A stretch of DNA of 64,000 nt from Rhynchopus sp. YZ270_cl-10 (GCA_964035575.1 CAXIVB010000017.1:25001-89000), one strand, 5' to 3'; positions 8,499 to 16,570 are shown, numbered from the stretch's first letter. The notes: generated by a model not told the origin, from the letters alone. Made by a program: numbers and translations.

Positions 8499-10569
8499 TG
8501 GGAAAAAAATATTAGGTTTTTTGGGGTCTATATAGGGTTGCTGTGGGGGTCACATGGCCGAAAAATGGCCATTTTTGGCCTATTTTTGGCCATTTTTTTA
8601 AGGTAAAAAATCCACTTTTTTTTTGTACATCCCCTTGCCCCCGGTAAAATTTACCAAACATATGGCCCTGTTGGACATACTGGGCCCATGAGTCGGTCGC
8701 TGGATCACCAAACTAGTTGCCCTATTTGCTAAAATCATGTTTTCAGGGTCAAAAATAGGGTGTTTTTTAGGGTCAAAAATAGGGTGTTTTTCAGGGGTAT
8801 GTTAACCACGTATGTGTCTTAGGGACCAAATTTTCCAGGAATGTGAACCAATCGGGTCGCAATGGGTCCAGGGGGCCCGGAGGGCCCCCATGCAGGGAAA
8901 ATTTGCAACAATCCTGGGCAATGCTGGGGGCCGATAGGGTGTGCCTATACACGTGTTTTTACGTGTTTTTGGGCACTTTTCAGGATTTTCGAAAATTTTT
9001 GCAACACCAAAATCAAAAATTTCGGTCTAGGAGGCCCATATCTGGAAAAAATCGATATTCCAATGGCCTCATTGGGACATATTGGGCCCAGGACCCTATT
9101 TTCAGGTCCCAGGAAAAGCCAAAACAATAAAAAAAATAGCTCAGGCGACCCCCAAAAATAGGCGAAAAACAGCCATTTTTAGGGTGTTTTTTAGGGGTAT
9201 TTTTACACACACAAATTGTTTACCATAGCACACCCCCAGGCTGCCTCAAAATTTTATCTTTATTTGATTTTTCCAACCCACATAGGGGTATTGGAGGCAC
9301 AACTTTCACCAAGCCTGGGGAATTCGGCACTGCACACACACAACTGAAAAAGGCAAAAATCACCTGTTTTTCAAGGTGTCGCAGGGTAAATGTTGTTCCT
9401 TAAAAACCAAATTTTTTCTAAAAAATCGGCCCTGCGGGTGAAAAAACGACACTATGGGGGGTATTCCAGGGTGTGGGGGCCCCAAAAATCCGGTTTAAGA
9501 CCACGAGAGGGTCCGAATACACACCTGAGAAGGTCCCGGGGAGTAAAAAAATGGCCATTTTTGGGGGGTCAAAATCTCACTTTTTGGGGGGATGTTTGTA
9601 TACCCAGTACCGACCCACTAGCTGGGATGCCCAACTTTTCGCGAATATGGGGGCCCGTAGGGCCCCCGGGGCCCAGGGGGCCCAAAATATCGTGTTGCAG
9701 ATGCCAGGAGAACATGTTTCAATATTTTGGATACATTTTTCCATAAGGTCATTTTCAAAAGCACTGATTTTAGGGGTATTGAGCGAGGTACCCATACCCA
9801 TGGGTTATCCTATATATTAGTTTTCACTCGGATGTGAAAAAACGATGTCGCAATGGATTCAGGGGGCCCAAATAGGGTATATGGCCCAGGAAATTTTCAA
9901 AAAGTTGACCCAACCAGGTATACAGGCATACAAGCCGGTAGGTCAACAGATAGGGTGTTTTCCGCACCCAAAATATGGGGTCATGACCATGTGGGTCAGA
10001 CCTGAATTGATAAATGTTTCGCACAGGTTTTCGCGAATACCCCCTCTATTCCGAATGCGCTACAAGAGTTTTAAATTTTAGGCTATTTAGATTCACTTTT
10101 AAAAACAAAATGGGTCTCCAGAACACACATGAGGTTCACATGTACCTCTACAGAAACCTTGGTTTTGGTCGGATTTTGAGGCCAATTTTTGGGTTCCCAC
10201 CAATTTCCTAGGGTATACTGGGATATTGCCCGTGTGTCCAAAAGTGATTTTTGGGGCCTTAGGACCCCGGAGAATCCATTTAACGGTCGTTTTTGCACCG
10301 GAAAGACCTATCTAGTACCCAAAAATCGAATTTTCATATTTTTGAAAAAGTGACCAAAAATCGACTTTTTTTGGTAACATTGTATGGCATAAATTATTCT
10401 ACATAATGTGTGATGCTTGAATAAAAACTTACGACCCCATAATGTACTCGGAACTCACCCATGTAATTGTTGAGAAAAAAAAACTTTCCGAAAAAATGAA
10501 ATTTCAACCCGAATATGCACATTTGGGTCATTTTACGGCTATGTAGGTCATTTTGTATGTGTTTTTCGA

Positions 10570-10830
10570 TTATATAGGTGATTAGGATATGTGTGATGCT
10601 CAGATTAAATCGTAAGACCCCGCAATTGACTCAAATGTGCCCAAAAACCCTATATACCCAAGATTATTAACTTTTCCAGCATATTGGACATCCTTAGGTA
10701 TGGTTATAAGCCATGATACGGCTATTGCTGGAAAAATAGCCGTAAATTGTGGTTGGTATTGATTTCAGAAATTATGTGATGCTTAGATCATGCCATAGAC
10801 GCTTTTAATGGATTCATATGAGCTCATACT
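10570..10830. repeat. Satellite-related sequence upstream of the SL cluster
   Basis: GATTAGGATATGTGTGATGCTC and the block CGCAATTGACTCAAATGTGC belong to the ~165-bp family. A similar piece lies near 11635-11760 between SL2 and SL3. Confidence 0.7.
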
Positions 10831-10960
10831 ACCCATATACCCCTTCAGAAGCCCCTTTTGACTCTTATGAATATCCTTATATAGGCTTCCACTTGTGCAG
10901 AACCTTCTCAGTGTACAAGATGTTAGGTACAAAAAAACCATCATATTTTTTACACTACTG

Positions 10961-10985
10961 GCATGCTTCCCAGGACACGTCTGTA
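10961..10985 (+). promoter_or_regulatory. Element A of SL1
   Basis: GCATGCTTCCCAGGACACG; the CTTCCC core begins 46 nt upstream of the SL1 start. Confidence 0.7.
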
Positions 10986-11011
10986 CTCAGAACGTTGTAG
11001 AGAAAAAAGGC

Positions 11012-11125
11012 AACCAACGATTTCTAAAGCTACAGTTTCTGTACTTCATTGGTATGGAAGCATGAAGATTATATCTTCTCACACAACTTTGTCAAACATG
11101 GCCAGTCTCGAAAGAGACTGGCCTT
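11012..11125 (+). ncRNA. SL: Spliced leader RNA, copy 1
   Basis: The 40-nt exon (11012-11051) begins AACCAACG, a candidate cap-4-type start, and ends CATTG. It is followed by the donor GTATGG. The intron part has an Sm-like site (AACTTTGTC) and the hairpin GCCAGTCTC-GAAA-GAGACTGGC, then T6. SL RNA donates its capped exon to mRNAs by trans-splicing. The exon closely matches, from memory, the diplonemid SL. Confidence 0.93.
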
Positions 11126-11396
11126 TTTTACGTTAGCATGATCGTCTTGTGCACAACAAGCAAACCCAAAAACACACACGATTCACACATGACATAACAC
11201 ACAAGTGCTTACTGCACCCCATTTTTATATCGCCTGCAAAACCATATTTGTGACACTTGTTCCCCTTCAGAAGCCACTGTTGACTCTGTCGAATATCCTT
11301 CTGTAGGATCACACTTAAGGATATTTTTATGTAGAACCTTCACAGTGACCAAGATGTCAGGTACGAAAAAGCAACCGTATTATAGACATTGGCAGA

Positions 11397-11417
11397 AGGC
11401 TTCCCAGAACAAGTGGG
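11397..11417 (+). promoter_or_regulatory. Element A of SL2
   Basis: GGCTTCCCAGAACAAGTGGG; core 46 nt upstream of the SL2 start. Confidence 0.7.
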
Positions 11418-11445
11418 TACCTAGAACATTGTAGAGAAAAAGGGC

Positions 11446-11559
11446 AACCAACGATTTCTAAAGCTACAGTTTCTGTACTTCATTGGTATGGAAGCATGAA
11501 GATTATATTCTTCACACAACTTTGTCAAAACATGGCCAGTTTCGAAAGAGACTGGCCTT
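11446..11559 (+). ncRNA. SL: Spliced leader RNA, copy 2
   Basis: Exon 11446-11485 is identical to SL1, with donor GTATGG. The 3' hairpin GCCAGTTTC/GAGACTGGC keeps pairing through a T-G wobble. T6 follows at 11558. Confidence 0.93.
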
Positions 11560-11815
11560 TTTTACGTTAACATCACCTTGTGCAAACCCAAAAAACACAC
11601 ATGATTCCCATGTTCTTCGAATATTTTGGTGATTAGGATATGTGTAATGCTCAGATTAAATTGTACGACCACGCAATTGACTCAAATGAGCCCAAATATC
11701 CCGTATTCCCAAGATTTTTGGACTTTCGAGCACATTGGGCATCCTTAGGTATGTTTATAAGCCACTCTACGGCTATGTTAGAAAAAAAACCCACCATAAT
11801 AATGATACATATGGC

Positions 11816-11836
11816 ATGATTCCCAGAACATGTTGG
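11816..11836 (+). promoter_or_regulatory. Element A of SL3
   Basis: ATGATTCCCAGAACATGTTGG; same 46-nt spacing to the SL3 start. Confidence 0.65.
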
Positions 11837-11864
11837 CACTTAGAACATTGTAGAGAAAAAGGGC

Positions 11865-11978
11865 AACCAACGATTTCTAAAGCTACAGTTTCTGTACTTC
11901 ATTGGTATGGAAGCATGAAGATTATTCTTCTCACACAACTTTGTCAAAACATGGCCAGTTTCGAAAGAGACTGGCCTT
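11865..11978 (+). ncRNA. SL: Spliced leader RNA, copy 3
   Basis: Exon 11865-11904 and the 3' hairpin are as in copy 2, with T6 at 11977. The preceding intergenic stretch holds a satellite fragment. Confidence 0.93.
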
Positions 11979-12061
11979 TTTTACGTTAACACGATCGTCT
12001 TGTGCACAAGAAGCAAAAAAACCCACACAACAACAGCAGAAGTTTAGAACCACATTCAGAC

Positions 12062-12096
12062 CCTGACCCAACTCCAACAAGGGGCCCCTGTCTTGT
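12062..12096 (+). promoter_or_regulatory. Element B of U6
   Basis: A diverged copy: CCTGACCCAACTCCAACAAG, then CCCCTGTCTTGT. It ends 24 nt before the U6 start, and a TATATA lies in between. Confidence 0.75.
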
Positions 12097-12119
12097 CAAC
12101 CACCTTGTGCATATATACT

Positions 12120-12224
12120 GGACCCCAGAAATGGGACATCCGTTAAAATTGGATCGATACAGAGAAGATTAGCATGGTCCCTGCGCAAGGATGACACGCA
12201 TTAATCGAGAAAGTATCAACTTTT
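12120..12224 (+). ncRNA. U6: U6 spliceosomal snRNA
   Basis: The invariant ACAGAGAAGATTAGCATGG and CTGCGCAAGGATGACACGC blocks are present. They provide the 5' splice-site contact, the U4-pairing strands and the catalytic stem. A 5' stem-loop (CCCA-GAAA-TGGG) precedes them, and T9 at 12221 ends the gene. TATA plus element B suggest an external Pol III promoter. Confidence 0.96.
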
Positions 12225-12270
12225 TTTTTGTCCCCCGGATCACACGTATTTTTTACACTGGTGTCTTCTT

Positions 12271-12290
12271 CATGCTTCCCAGACCAACAC
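12271..12290 (+). promoter_or_regulatory. Orphan element A
   Basis: CATGCTTCCCAGACCAACAC matches SL promoters, but no SL exon follows at +46. It is probably a leftover of an SL repeat. Confidence 0.5.
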
Positions 12291-12392
12291 ATATGTGCAG
12301 ACATACCCATCACCCACAGGTGGCAAGTGGCAGGCTGCAGTAACCCATTGAAATATTGGTTTCAAAAAACGACCATATGCTTTATGCTACTG

Positions 12393-12413
12393 GCATGCTT
12401 CCCTGAGCATATA
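12393..12413 (+). promoter_or_regulatory. Element A of SL4
   Basis: GGCATGCTTCCCTGAGCATAT; core 46 nt upstream of the SL4 exon. Confidence 0.65.
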
Positions 12414-12443
12414 CATGTCGAAAGCTGTGTAGAGAAAAAGAGC

Positions 12444-12550
12444 AACCAACGATTTCTAAAGCTACAGTTTCTGTACTTCATTGGTATGGAAGCATGAAGA
12501 TTACTCTTCTCACACAACTTTGTCAAAACATGGCCGGTTTCGAAAGATTG
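12444..12550 (+). pseudogene. SL: Spliced leader RNA, copy 4, 3' end lost
   Basis: The exon (12444-12483), donor and Sm-like site are intact. The 3' hairpin has lost its second strand and the T-run: after GCCGGTTTCGAAAGA the text jumps into what is normally intergenic sequence, so some 25-30 bp are missing. It is probably non-functional or reads through. A unit-2 copy (41931) has a complete end. Confidence 0.8.
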
Positions 12551-12624
12551 TCTTTGTGTGTCTTTGTGCAAAGCAAAAAAAAAACACACACAAGAAGTGA
12601 GGATCTTCAAAACCACGTTTTTGA

Positions 12625-12659
12625 CCTGACCCACCTCCAACTAGACAACCCTGTCTTGT
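12625..12659 (+). promoter_or_regulatory. Element B of SRP RNA
   Basis: CCTGACCCACCTCCAACTAG ending in CCCTGTCTTGT, exactly 24 nt before the SRP RNA start. Confidence 0.75.
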
Positions 12660-12682
12660 ATTCCTACAATATGGTATCTATT

Positions 12683-12995
12683 GAGCCGGGATGTGTTGGC
12701 TGCATCCTGAAACCCCTAGCTTCTGGGGGGGCAAGCTTCTCCAGAACTGGGCACTCTTTGAGGTGGACCAAAGGCACCTTCAACTTCTGTGTTGATGTGT
12801 TGTCCGTGTTAGTCTACTGTCCTGTTTGCGGCCTTGGTGTAAACCAGGGCAACAATCAGAGTGAAATGGGGTGAACCGGGCCAGGCTGGTCTCACAGAGC
12901 AGCTCATAACTCCTGCAGTGGACAGTTCAAGGATCGCAGCACAGAGCAGAGTGAGGGTGTTTCCAACTCAATGGCTTGAACTGGAGAAGCGTTTC
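12683..12995 (+). ncRNA. 7SL: SRP RNA (7SL)
   Basis: The 5' end GAGCCGGGATG with AACCCCTAGCTTCTGGGG matches the Alu domain. GGTGAACCGGGCCAGG, GAGCAGCTCATAACTCC and GGATCGCAGC match the S domain, including the SRP54-binding helix 8. Its length (~310 nt) is close to human 7SL (~300 nt). A T6 run follows. It scaffolds the signal recognition particle, which targets secretory proteins to the ER. Confidence 0.92.
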
Positions 12996-13108
12996 TTTTT
13001 TACATTTTTCCATGTGAACATTGTTTCCACATCACCATACACATGTGTTGTTGATACACCCCACCACGTTGCCCAGACCATTCCTACCCACATTATTCAC
13101 CACAAGTG

Positions 13109-13129
13109 GCATGTTTACCAGCACATGTT
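13109..13129 (+). promoter_or_regulatory. Element A of SL5
   Basis: A diverged GCATGTTTACCAGCACATGTT; 46-nt spacing kept. Confidence 0.6.
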
Positions 13130-13159
13130 GGTGCTTAGAGCAATGTTAAGAAAAAGGGC

Positions 13160-13274
13160 AACCAACGATTTCTAAAGCTACAGTTTCTGTACTTCATTGG
13201 TATGGAAGCATGAAGATTATATTCTTCTCACACAACTTTGTCAAACATGGCCAGCCTCGAAAGAGACTGGCCTT
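13160..13274 (+). ncRNA. SL: Spliced leader RNA, copy 5
   Basis: Exon 13160-13199 is identical to the other copies. The 3' hairpin has one C-A mismatch (GCCAGCCTC/GAGACTGGC). T6 follows at 13273. Confidence 0.9.
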
Positions 13275-13345
13275 TTTTACGTCACCATGAGAAAAAACAT
13301 TCACACATATGATGCATGTACAAAGTGCACAGGTGTGTGTGTCAC

Positions 13346-13380
13346 CCTGACCCACCTCCAACAAGACAACCCTGTCTTGT
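13346..13380 (+). promoter_or_regulatory. Element B of structured RNA paralog 2
   Basis: A full-length consensus copy ending 24 nt before the RNA start at 13404. Confidence 0.75.
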
Positions 13381-13403
13381 TTTCCCATACTCTCCCTATG
13401 TTT

Positions 13404-13725
13404 GGGTGCTAAGTTAGTGTGCTACTTCGAAACCAAACAACTCGTTCAGCAACAGCTAAAACTTGAAAAGACCTTTCTTATCAGAAAATTCTTTACAATT
13501 TTTATGATGTGTCCTGCTGTGGGCCTGATATGGCCCAAGGCGGAACCACTTTCATATGATGTAAATCCCGTACGTTCGTACAGAATATTACCCATGATGA
13601 TTATTCTTACATTAGCGTGTAACACTAATTCTGACTGCGTTCTATTTCACACTTCAAATATTAGAACTGGATGTGGGGCTGCCAGTTTACTGGTGGTCCC
13701 GATCCAGCACACAACGCAAGCACCC
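13404..13725 (+). ncRNA. Unidentified structured RNA, paralog 2
   Basis: Closing stem GGGTGCT/AGCACCC and T6 at 13726. It shares both ends, the motif ACAGAATATTAC and the block CACACTTCAAATATTAGAAC with the minus-strand gene at 4125-4454, while the middle has diverged. A hairpin TGGGCC/GGCCCA here replaces GCGGGCC/GGCCTGC there. Covariation supports a conserved RNA structure. Function unknown. Confidence 0.75.
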
Positions 13726-13731
13726 TTTTTT

Positions 13732-14005
13732 ATATTACCCCACCCAGTACCCCCCCTGTGTCTGTGTTGTTGCCTAAAAAAGCATCACCTTTTACAGGCT
13801 TCCTTGTGGGGAGTGTTCGGTCAAGTGATAGTGATGAAGAAGGACAGGGGCGAGTTTTCTCGTGAAATGCTTTGAAGCCTCTGACATTGAGAGGCTCGCT
13901 CCGACCTCTGTTTTTAATAACCCTTACCGGTAACCACTGTGTATGTATGGTATGTATGGTATGTATGATATGTTGCCTTTGTGTGTTTGTTTTTGTTTTG
14001 TTAAA
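13732..14005. other. Intergenic; possible weak C/D-box-like segment
   Basis: Around 13830-13900 are a GTGATGA and a CTCTGACATTGAG about 55 nt apart with a 4-bp flanking TCAA/TTGA. This is too little to call a snoRNA. A GTATGTATG microsatellite lies near 13941-13972. Confidence 0.25.
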
Positions 14006-14010
14006 AAAGA

Positions 14011-14198
14011 GGGTATGCCACTCCTGGATGTTGTGCAGCTCCAGGGCAACATGTGTGAACGGACCAGGTTGCCCTGGCGACCCGTCACCCCAATGAGAAA
14101 TTGCGTTAATATCATCAGTGCACAAGGCACTGTATCAGATATTAAGCTGATAAGAACAGATAATACACTTGATCTTAGCCAAAAGGCCGAGAAGGTAT
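14011..14198 (-). ncRNA. U2: U2 spliceosomal snRNA
   Basis: The 5' end ATACCTTCTCGGCC and the block GGCTAAGATCAAGTG are diagnostic. An Sm-like site CAATTTCTC and two 3' stem-loops follow, for a 188-nt length as in human. The branch-site pairing segment reads GTATTA instead of the near-universal GTAGTA. A T6 run follows the 3' end. U2 selects the intron branch point. Confidence 0.95.
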
Positions 14199-14225
14199 GA
14201 CTTCTTTTTAGTCCATACCGAATTC

Positions 14226-14250
14226 GACACCCATGTACAGGGAAGCATGA
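14226..14250 (-). promoter_or_regulatory. Element A of U2
   Basis: ATGCTTCCCTGTACATGGGT on the minus strand, with the core 47 nt upstream of U2. A second copy (CTTCCCTGTGACATGGGTG) lies at 14293-14316. Confidence 0.7.
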
Positions 14251-14348
14251 TTATGATCAATATTACTAGGAAACAACAAGGCAAGCAGATTACACACCCA
14301 TGTCACAGGGAAGTAAGTGAAGGTGATGATCAATCTTATTAGTAAAAA

Positions 14349-14493
14349 CAAGGCCGCCGAAGCAGCTACACAAATTGCCAATGTGGCAACGCCGAAGCGG
14401 CCCATGGCGGGAATTGGGTAGTTTTCAACCAGCAATCTCTCCACAGCGTCCCTATTTGGTCATTGCTTATGGAATTATCCCGAGCGCAAGAAT
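14349..14493 (-). ncRNA. U4: U4 spliceosomal snRNA
   Basis: ATTCTTGCGC can pair with U6 GCGCAAGGAT (stem II), and ATTGCTGGTT with U6 GATTAGCAT (stem I). The kink-turn/5' stem-loop region, GAAAACTACCCAATTCCCGCC and the Sm site CAATTTGTG follow. The 145-nt length equals human U4. A T5 run follows. Confidence 0.93.
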
Positions 14494-14523
14494 ACCTCCT
14501 TTTCTCCCAGTCGTGTCACAAAG

Positions 14524-14544
14524 CTATGTCCACAGGGAAGTGTG
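14524..14544 (-). promoter_or_regulatory. Element A of U4
   Basis: CACTTCCCTGTGGACATAG on the minus strand, with the core 47 nt upstream of U4. Confidence 0.7.
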
Positions 14545-14960
14545 TTGGGGTGGTAACATATAGACACCACGTAAAGTTAACACACCAAAACTACCACCGC
14601 CAATGTGCCTCCCTATAGACATCTGTGCAGCCGATAGGTGGAACAAACAAGGGCAAGACTGTACTCTACACAGGATCTGTTTTTGAGTGCATTCGTGTTG
14701 AAGATTGTTTTCTTCGGCACAAGACCAAAGCTGGATGATGACATAGGTTGGGCATGTGCAGCATGAGCACTTGCGATGATTGTCACATACTTCTTGTATT
14801 GTTTTGTCTCTCCCCTGTATGGCGCAGGGAAGAGTACCAGGCACAGCCCTTCCACTTACAGCTTGTTTTTAAGAAAAAAAACCCTAAAAAAGGCTTCACA
14901 TGACTTTTTTCACCTTCAAGGACATCTTGATCGATAGTTACCTCACTATCCTCGCTATCA
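14545..14960. other. Intergenic between U4 and U5 promoters
   Basis: I recognise no gene on either strand. The U4 (leftward) and U5 (rightward) genes diverge from this 0.4-kb stretch. Confidence 0.5.
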
Positions 14961-14985
14961 ACACGCTTCCACGTGTAGCAAAGTG
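14961..14985 (+). promoter_or_regulatory. Element A of U5
   Basis: ACACGCTTCCACGTGTAGC; the CTTCC core lies 47 nt upstream of U5. Confidence 0.6.
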
Positions 14986-15012
14986 CATACAGCAATAGAA
15001 CAAAACAGAGCC

Positions 15013-15126
15013 ATATCACGGTTCTTGCCCATATCGAACTCATCTTTCGCCTTTTACTAAAGATGACCGTGGGTAAGAGCCACTAAGTGAAAGCATAATT
15101 TTTGAAGGGGCCTTTGTGTCTCATCT
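15013..15126 (+). ncRNA. U5: U5 spliceosomal snRNA
   Basis: The invariant loop I CGCCTTTTACTAAAGAT (15049 onward) tops a long stem that begins ATATCACGG, 36 nt upstream as in human U5. The Sm site AATTTTTG follows at 15108, then a T5 run. U5 aligns exons, including the SL exon in trans-splicing. Confidence 0.95.
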
Positions 15127-15148
15127 GTTTTTAAGTCTTGACAACCAC

Positions 15149-15172
15149 TATGCTTCCCTGCTGGTGTTGGAG
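15149..15172 (+). promoter_or_regulatory. Element A of U1
   Basis: ATGCTTCCCTGCTGGTGTTG; core 49 nt before the inferred U1 start. Confidence 0.65.
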
Positions 15173-15201
15173 TTTTGCATGTTGTTAAACTCAGCTAGAG
15201 G

Positions 15202-15360
15202 TTACATACCTTACTGGTGTCTGACCTGATCAACAAGGGCGTCGACACACCAGTGGCCCTTGCATTGCACTGCGCAGGGGATACTGGTGGCACTAGCTTC
15301 GGCTGGCTTGCACAGTGAAATTTTTGACAGCGGCGGTGCTGTGCTTTGCACAAACCCGCC
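15202..15360 (+). ncRNA. U1: U1 spliceosomal snRNA
   Basis: Stem-loop 1 carries GATCAACAAGG (U1-70K-type loop), stem-loop 2 the ATTGCAC loop (U1A type), then a TTCG-capped stem, the Sm site AATTTTTG (15319-15326) and a 3' stem, then T5. The 5' end TTACATACCTT differs from canonical ATACTTACCTG and would pair best with G|GTATGT donors. The start was chosen by aligning these segments. Confidence 0.88.
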
Positions 15361-15590
15361 TTTTTAAACAAACAAACAAACCAAAACAAACGTGATCACA
15401 CAAACCATCATGTCACCCAGTAAACCCAGTAAACCCAGCACACTGGTCTAGAGGGATCGACCACTGAGTGGTGACCTGTGAGCACACAGGCACCTGCTCC
15501 GATGCAGTAGTGCAGCGCACTAAGTGCTGTGCTAAGGACTGGCCAAACTTGTTAAACCTGCTGACCCACAAACCGGTTTTCACAACCGAA
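15361..15590. other. Intergenic between U1 and the 5S repeats
   Basis: Contains an AAAC microsatellite and a duplicated AGTAAACCC; no gene recognised. Confidence 0.5.
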
Positions 15591-15649
15591 GCAAAAACAA
15601 GCTCAGAAATAAAAAGCTCTTCAAAGGTTTTCGAACCTGACTCAGTATT

Positions 15650-15768
15650 GGATTCGGCCATACTCTGGTGAATACACCTCATCCCGCCTGATTTGAGAAG
15701 TTAAGCACCAGCAGGCCTGGATAGTACTGGCGTGGGTGACCAGCTGGGAAGTCCGGGTGCTTGAATCC
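15650..15768 (+). rRNA. 5S: 5S ribosomal RNA
   Basis: 119 nt, GGATTC/GAATCC ends, same sequence as the minus-strand genes; T5 follows. First of three plus-strand 5S genes. Confidence 0.97.
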
Positions 15769-15815
15769 TTTTTGCTTTTCTTCCGTGTTGGTGTGTGGTT
15801 TTAGGACATCCAGAC

Positions 15816-15850
15816 CCTGACCCACCTCCAACAAGACAACCCTGTCTTGT
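15816..15850 (+). promoter_or_regulatory. Element B without a known gene
   Basis: A consensus copy of the U6/SRP upstream element lies 47 bp downstream of a 5S gene. The 24-nt rule predicts a transcript starting near 15874. Confidence 0.7.
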
Positions 15851-15873
15851 ATCCCTGTGTTTGTTGCACTATC

Positions 15874-16251
15874 CAGAGAGCAGAAATGAGGGGAGACTAC
15901 ACCACCGACGGTGCTTCAGCCTACAGGAGCATGCTGGAATGTGAATGCTGCATGACAGCATTCACAATTTCACCTTTGGTGAGATGGAGATGAGCGCAAA
16001 GGTGCAAAAATGCACAACAAAAACTGAGGAAGAGGCATCCATACTCCCCAGAAGGGACGTGCGCACCTGCAGCCAAAAATTCTCCTGTGCTTAATATCAT
16101 GCGCGCTGGGGATGCCGAAATAGCTAAACTGTTGCAAGAAGTGGGACTAATTCCCAGGCAGTTGCCCTGTACAACATGCAAGTCCACAATGCCAGAAACA
16201 CTGTACTGGACACCAAGATACTCCAAGAAGATCGCAAACTGGCCTTATTTT
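15874..16251 (+). ncRNA. Candidate RNA driven by orphan element B
   Basis: The start is predicted from element B spacing. The first run of four T on the plus strand is at 16248-16251. A perfect 10-bp hairpin (GTGAATGCTG/CAGCATTCAC, 15941-15965) lies near the 5' part. No known RNA family is recognised, and a short transposase-like frame overlaps the 3' part, so this may be only a stranded promoter. Confidence 0.35.
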
Positions 16252-16257
16252 AGGTGA
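15994..16257 (+). pseudogene. Zinc-ribbon fragment, possibly Merlin/ISXO2-like transposase
   Basis: The frame open from 15994 has an ATG at 16099 giving 52 residues. It reads GDAEIAKLLQEVGLIPRQLP, CTTC and WPYFR, then stops. A helix, then a CxxC, then a W/F/R block is typical of the N-terminal zinc ribbon of IS1595/ISXO2 (Merlin) transposases. The catalytic DDE part is absent, so this is at most a remnant. Confidence 0.35.
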
Positions 16258-16404
16258 AATGACCTAATGCAGAGTGCAGCGGAACAGGGGAGACAAATAA
16301 AGTTTCCTGTACCATGCAACACCCAAGACCTTTTGCACAAGTGAAGCAAAAACAAGCTCAGAAATAAAAAGCTCTTCAAAGGTTTTCGAACCTGACTCAG
16401 TATT

Positions 16405-16523
16405 GGATTCGGCCATACTCTGGTGAATGCACCTCATCCCGCCTGATTTGAGAAGTTAAGCACCAGCAGGCCTGGATAGTACTGGCGTGGGTGACCAGCT
16501 GGGAAGTCCGGGTGCTTGAATCC
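16405..16523 (+). rRNA. 5S: 5S ribosomal RNA
   Basis: 119 nt; differs from its neighbours by GAATGCACC for GAATACACC. T5 follows. Confidence 0.97.
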
Positions 16524-16570
16524 TTTTTGCTTTTCTTCCGTGTTGGTGTGTGGTTTTAGGACATCCAGAC

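Larger units (their letters stand above)
7351..10560. other. Gene-free region with GGGCCC hairpins
   Basis: I recognise no gene. The sequence is rich in AAAAATCG, TTTTTGGGG and GGGGGCCC tracts, plus several perfect short-loop inverted repeats listed separately. Open frames are short and lack protein-like composition. Confidence 0.6.

Noticed and set aside
11012-11125. Dinoflagellate or kinetoplastid origin
   Set aside because: The dinoflagellate SL (with TTTTGGCTCAAG) is absent, and the SL exon here differs from kinetoplastid SLs after the AAC start. The CCAACGATTT...CAGTTTCTGTACTT pattern fits diplonemids.
15206-15216. U1 starting at ATACCTTACTGG with an extra base in the donor-pairing segment
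   Set aside because: Shifting the alignment gives ACATACC versus canonical ACTTACC with one substitution, and a start nearer the element A spacing. That reading was preferred.
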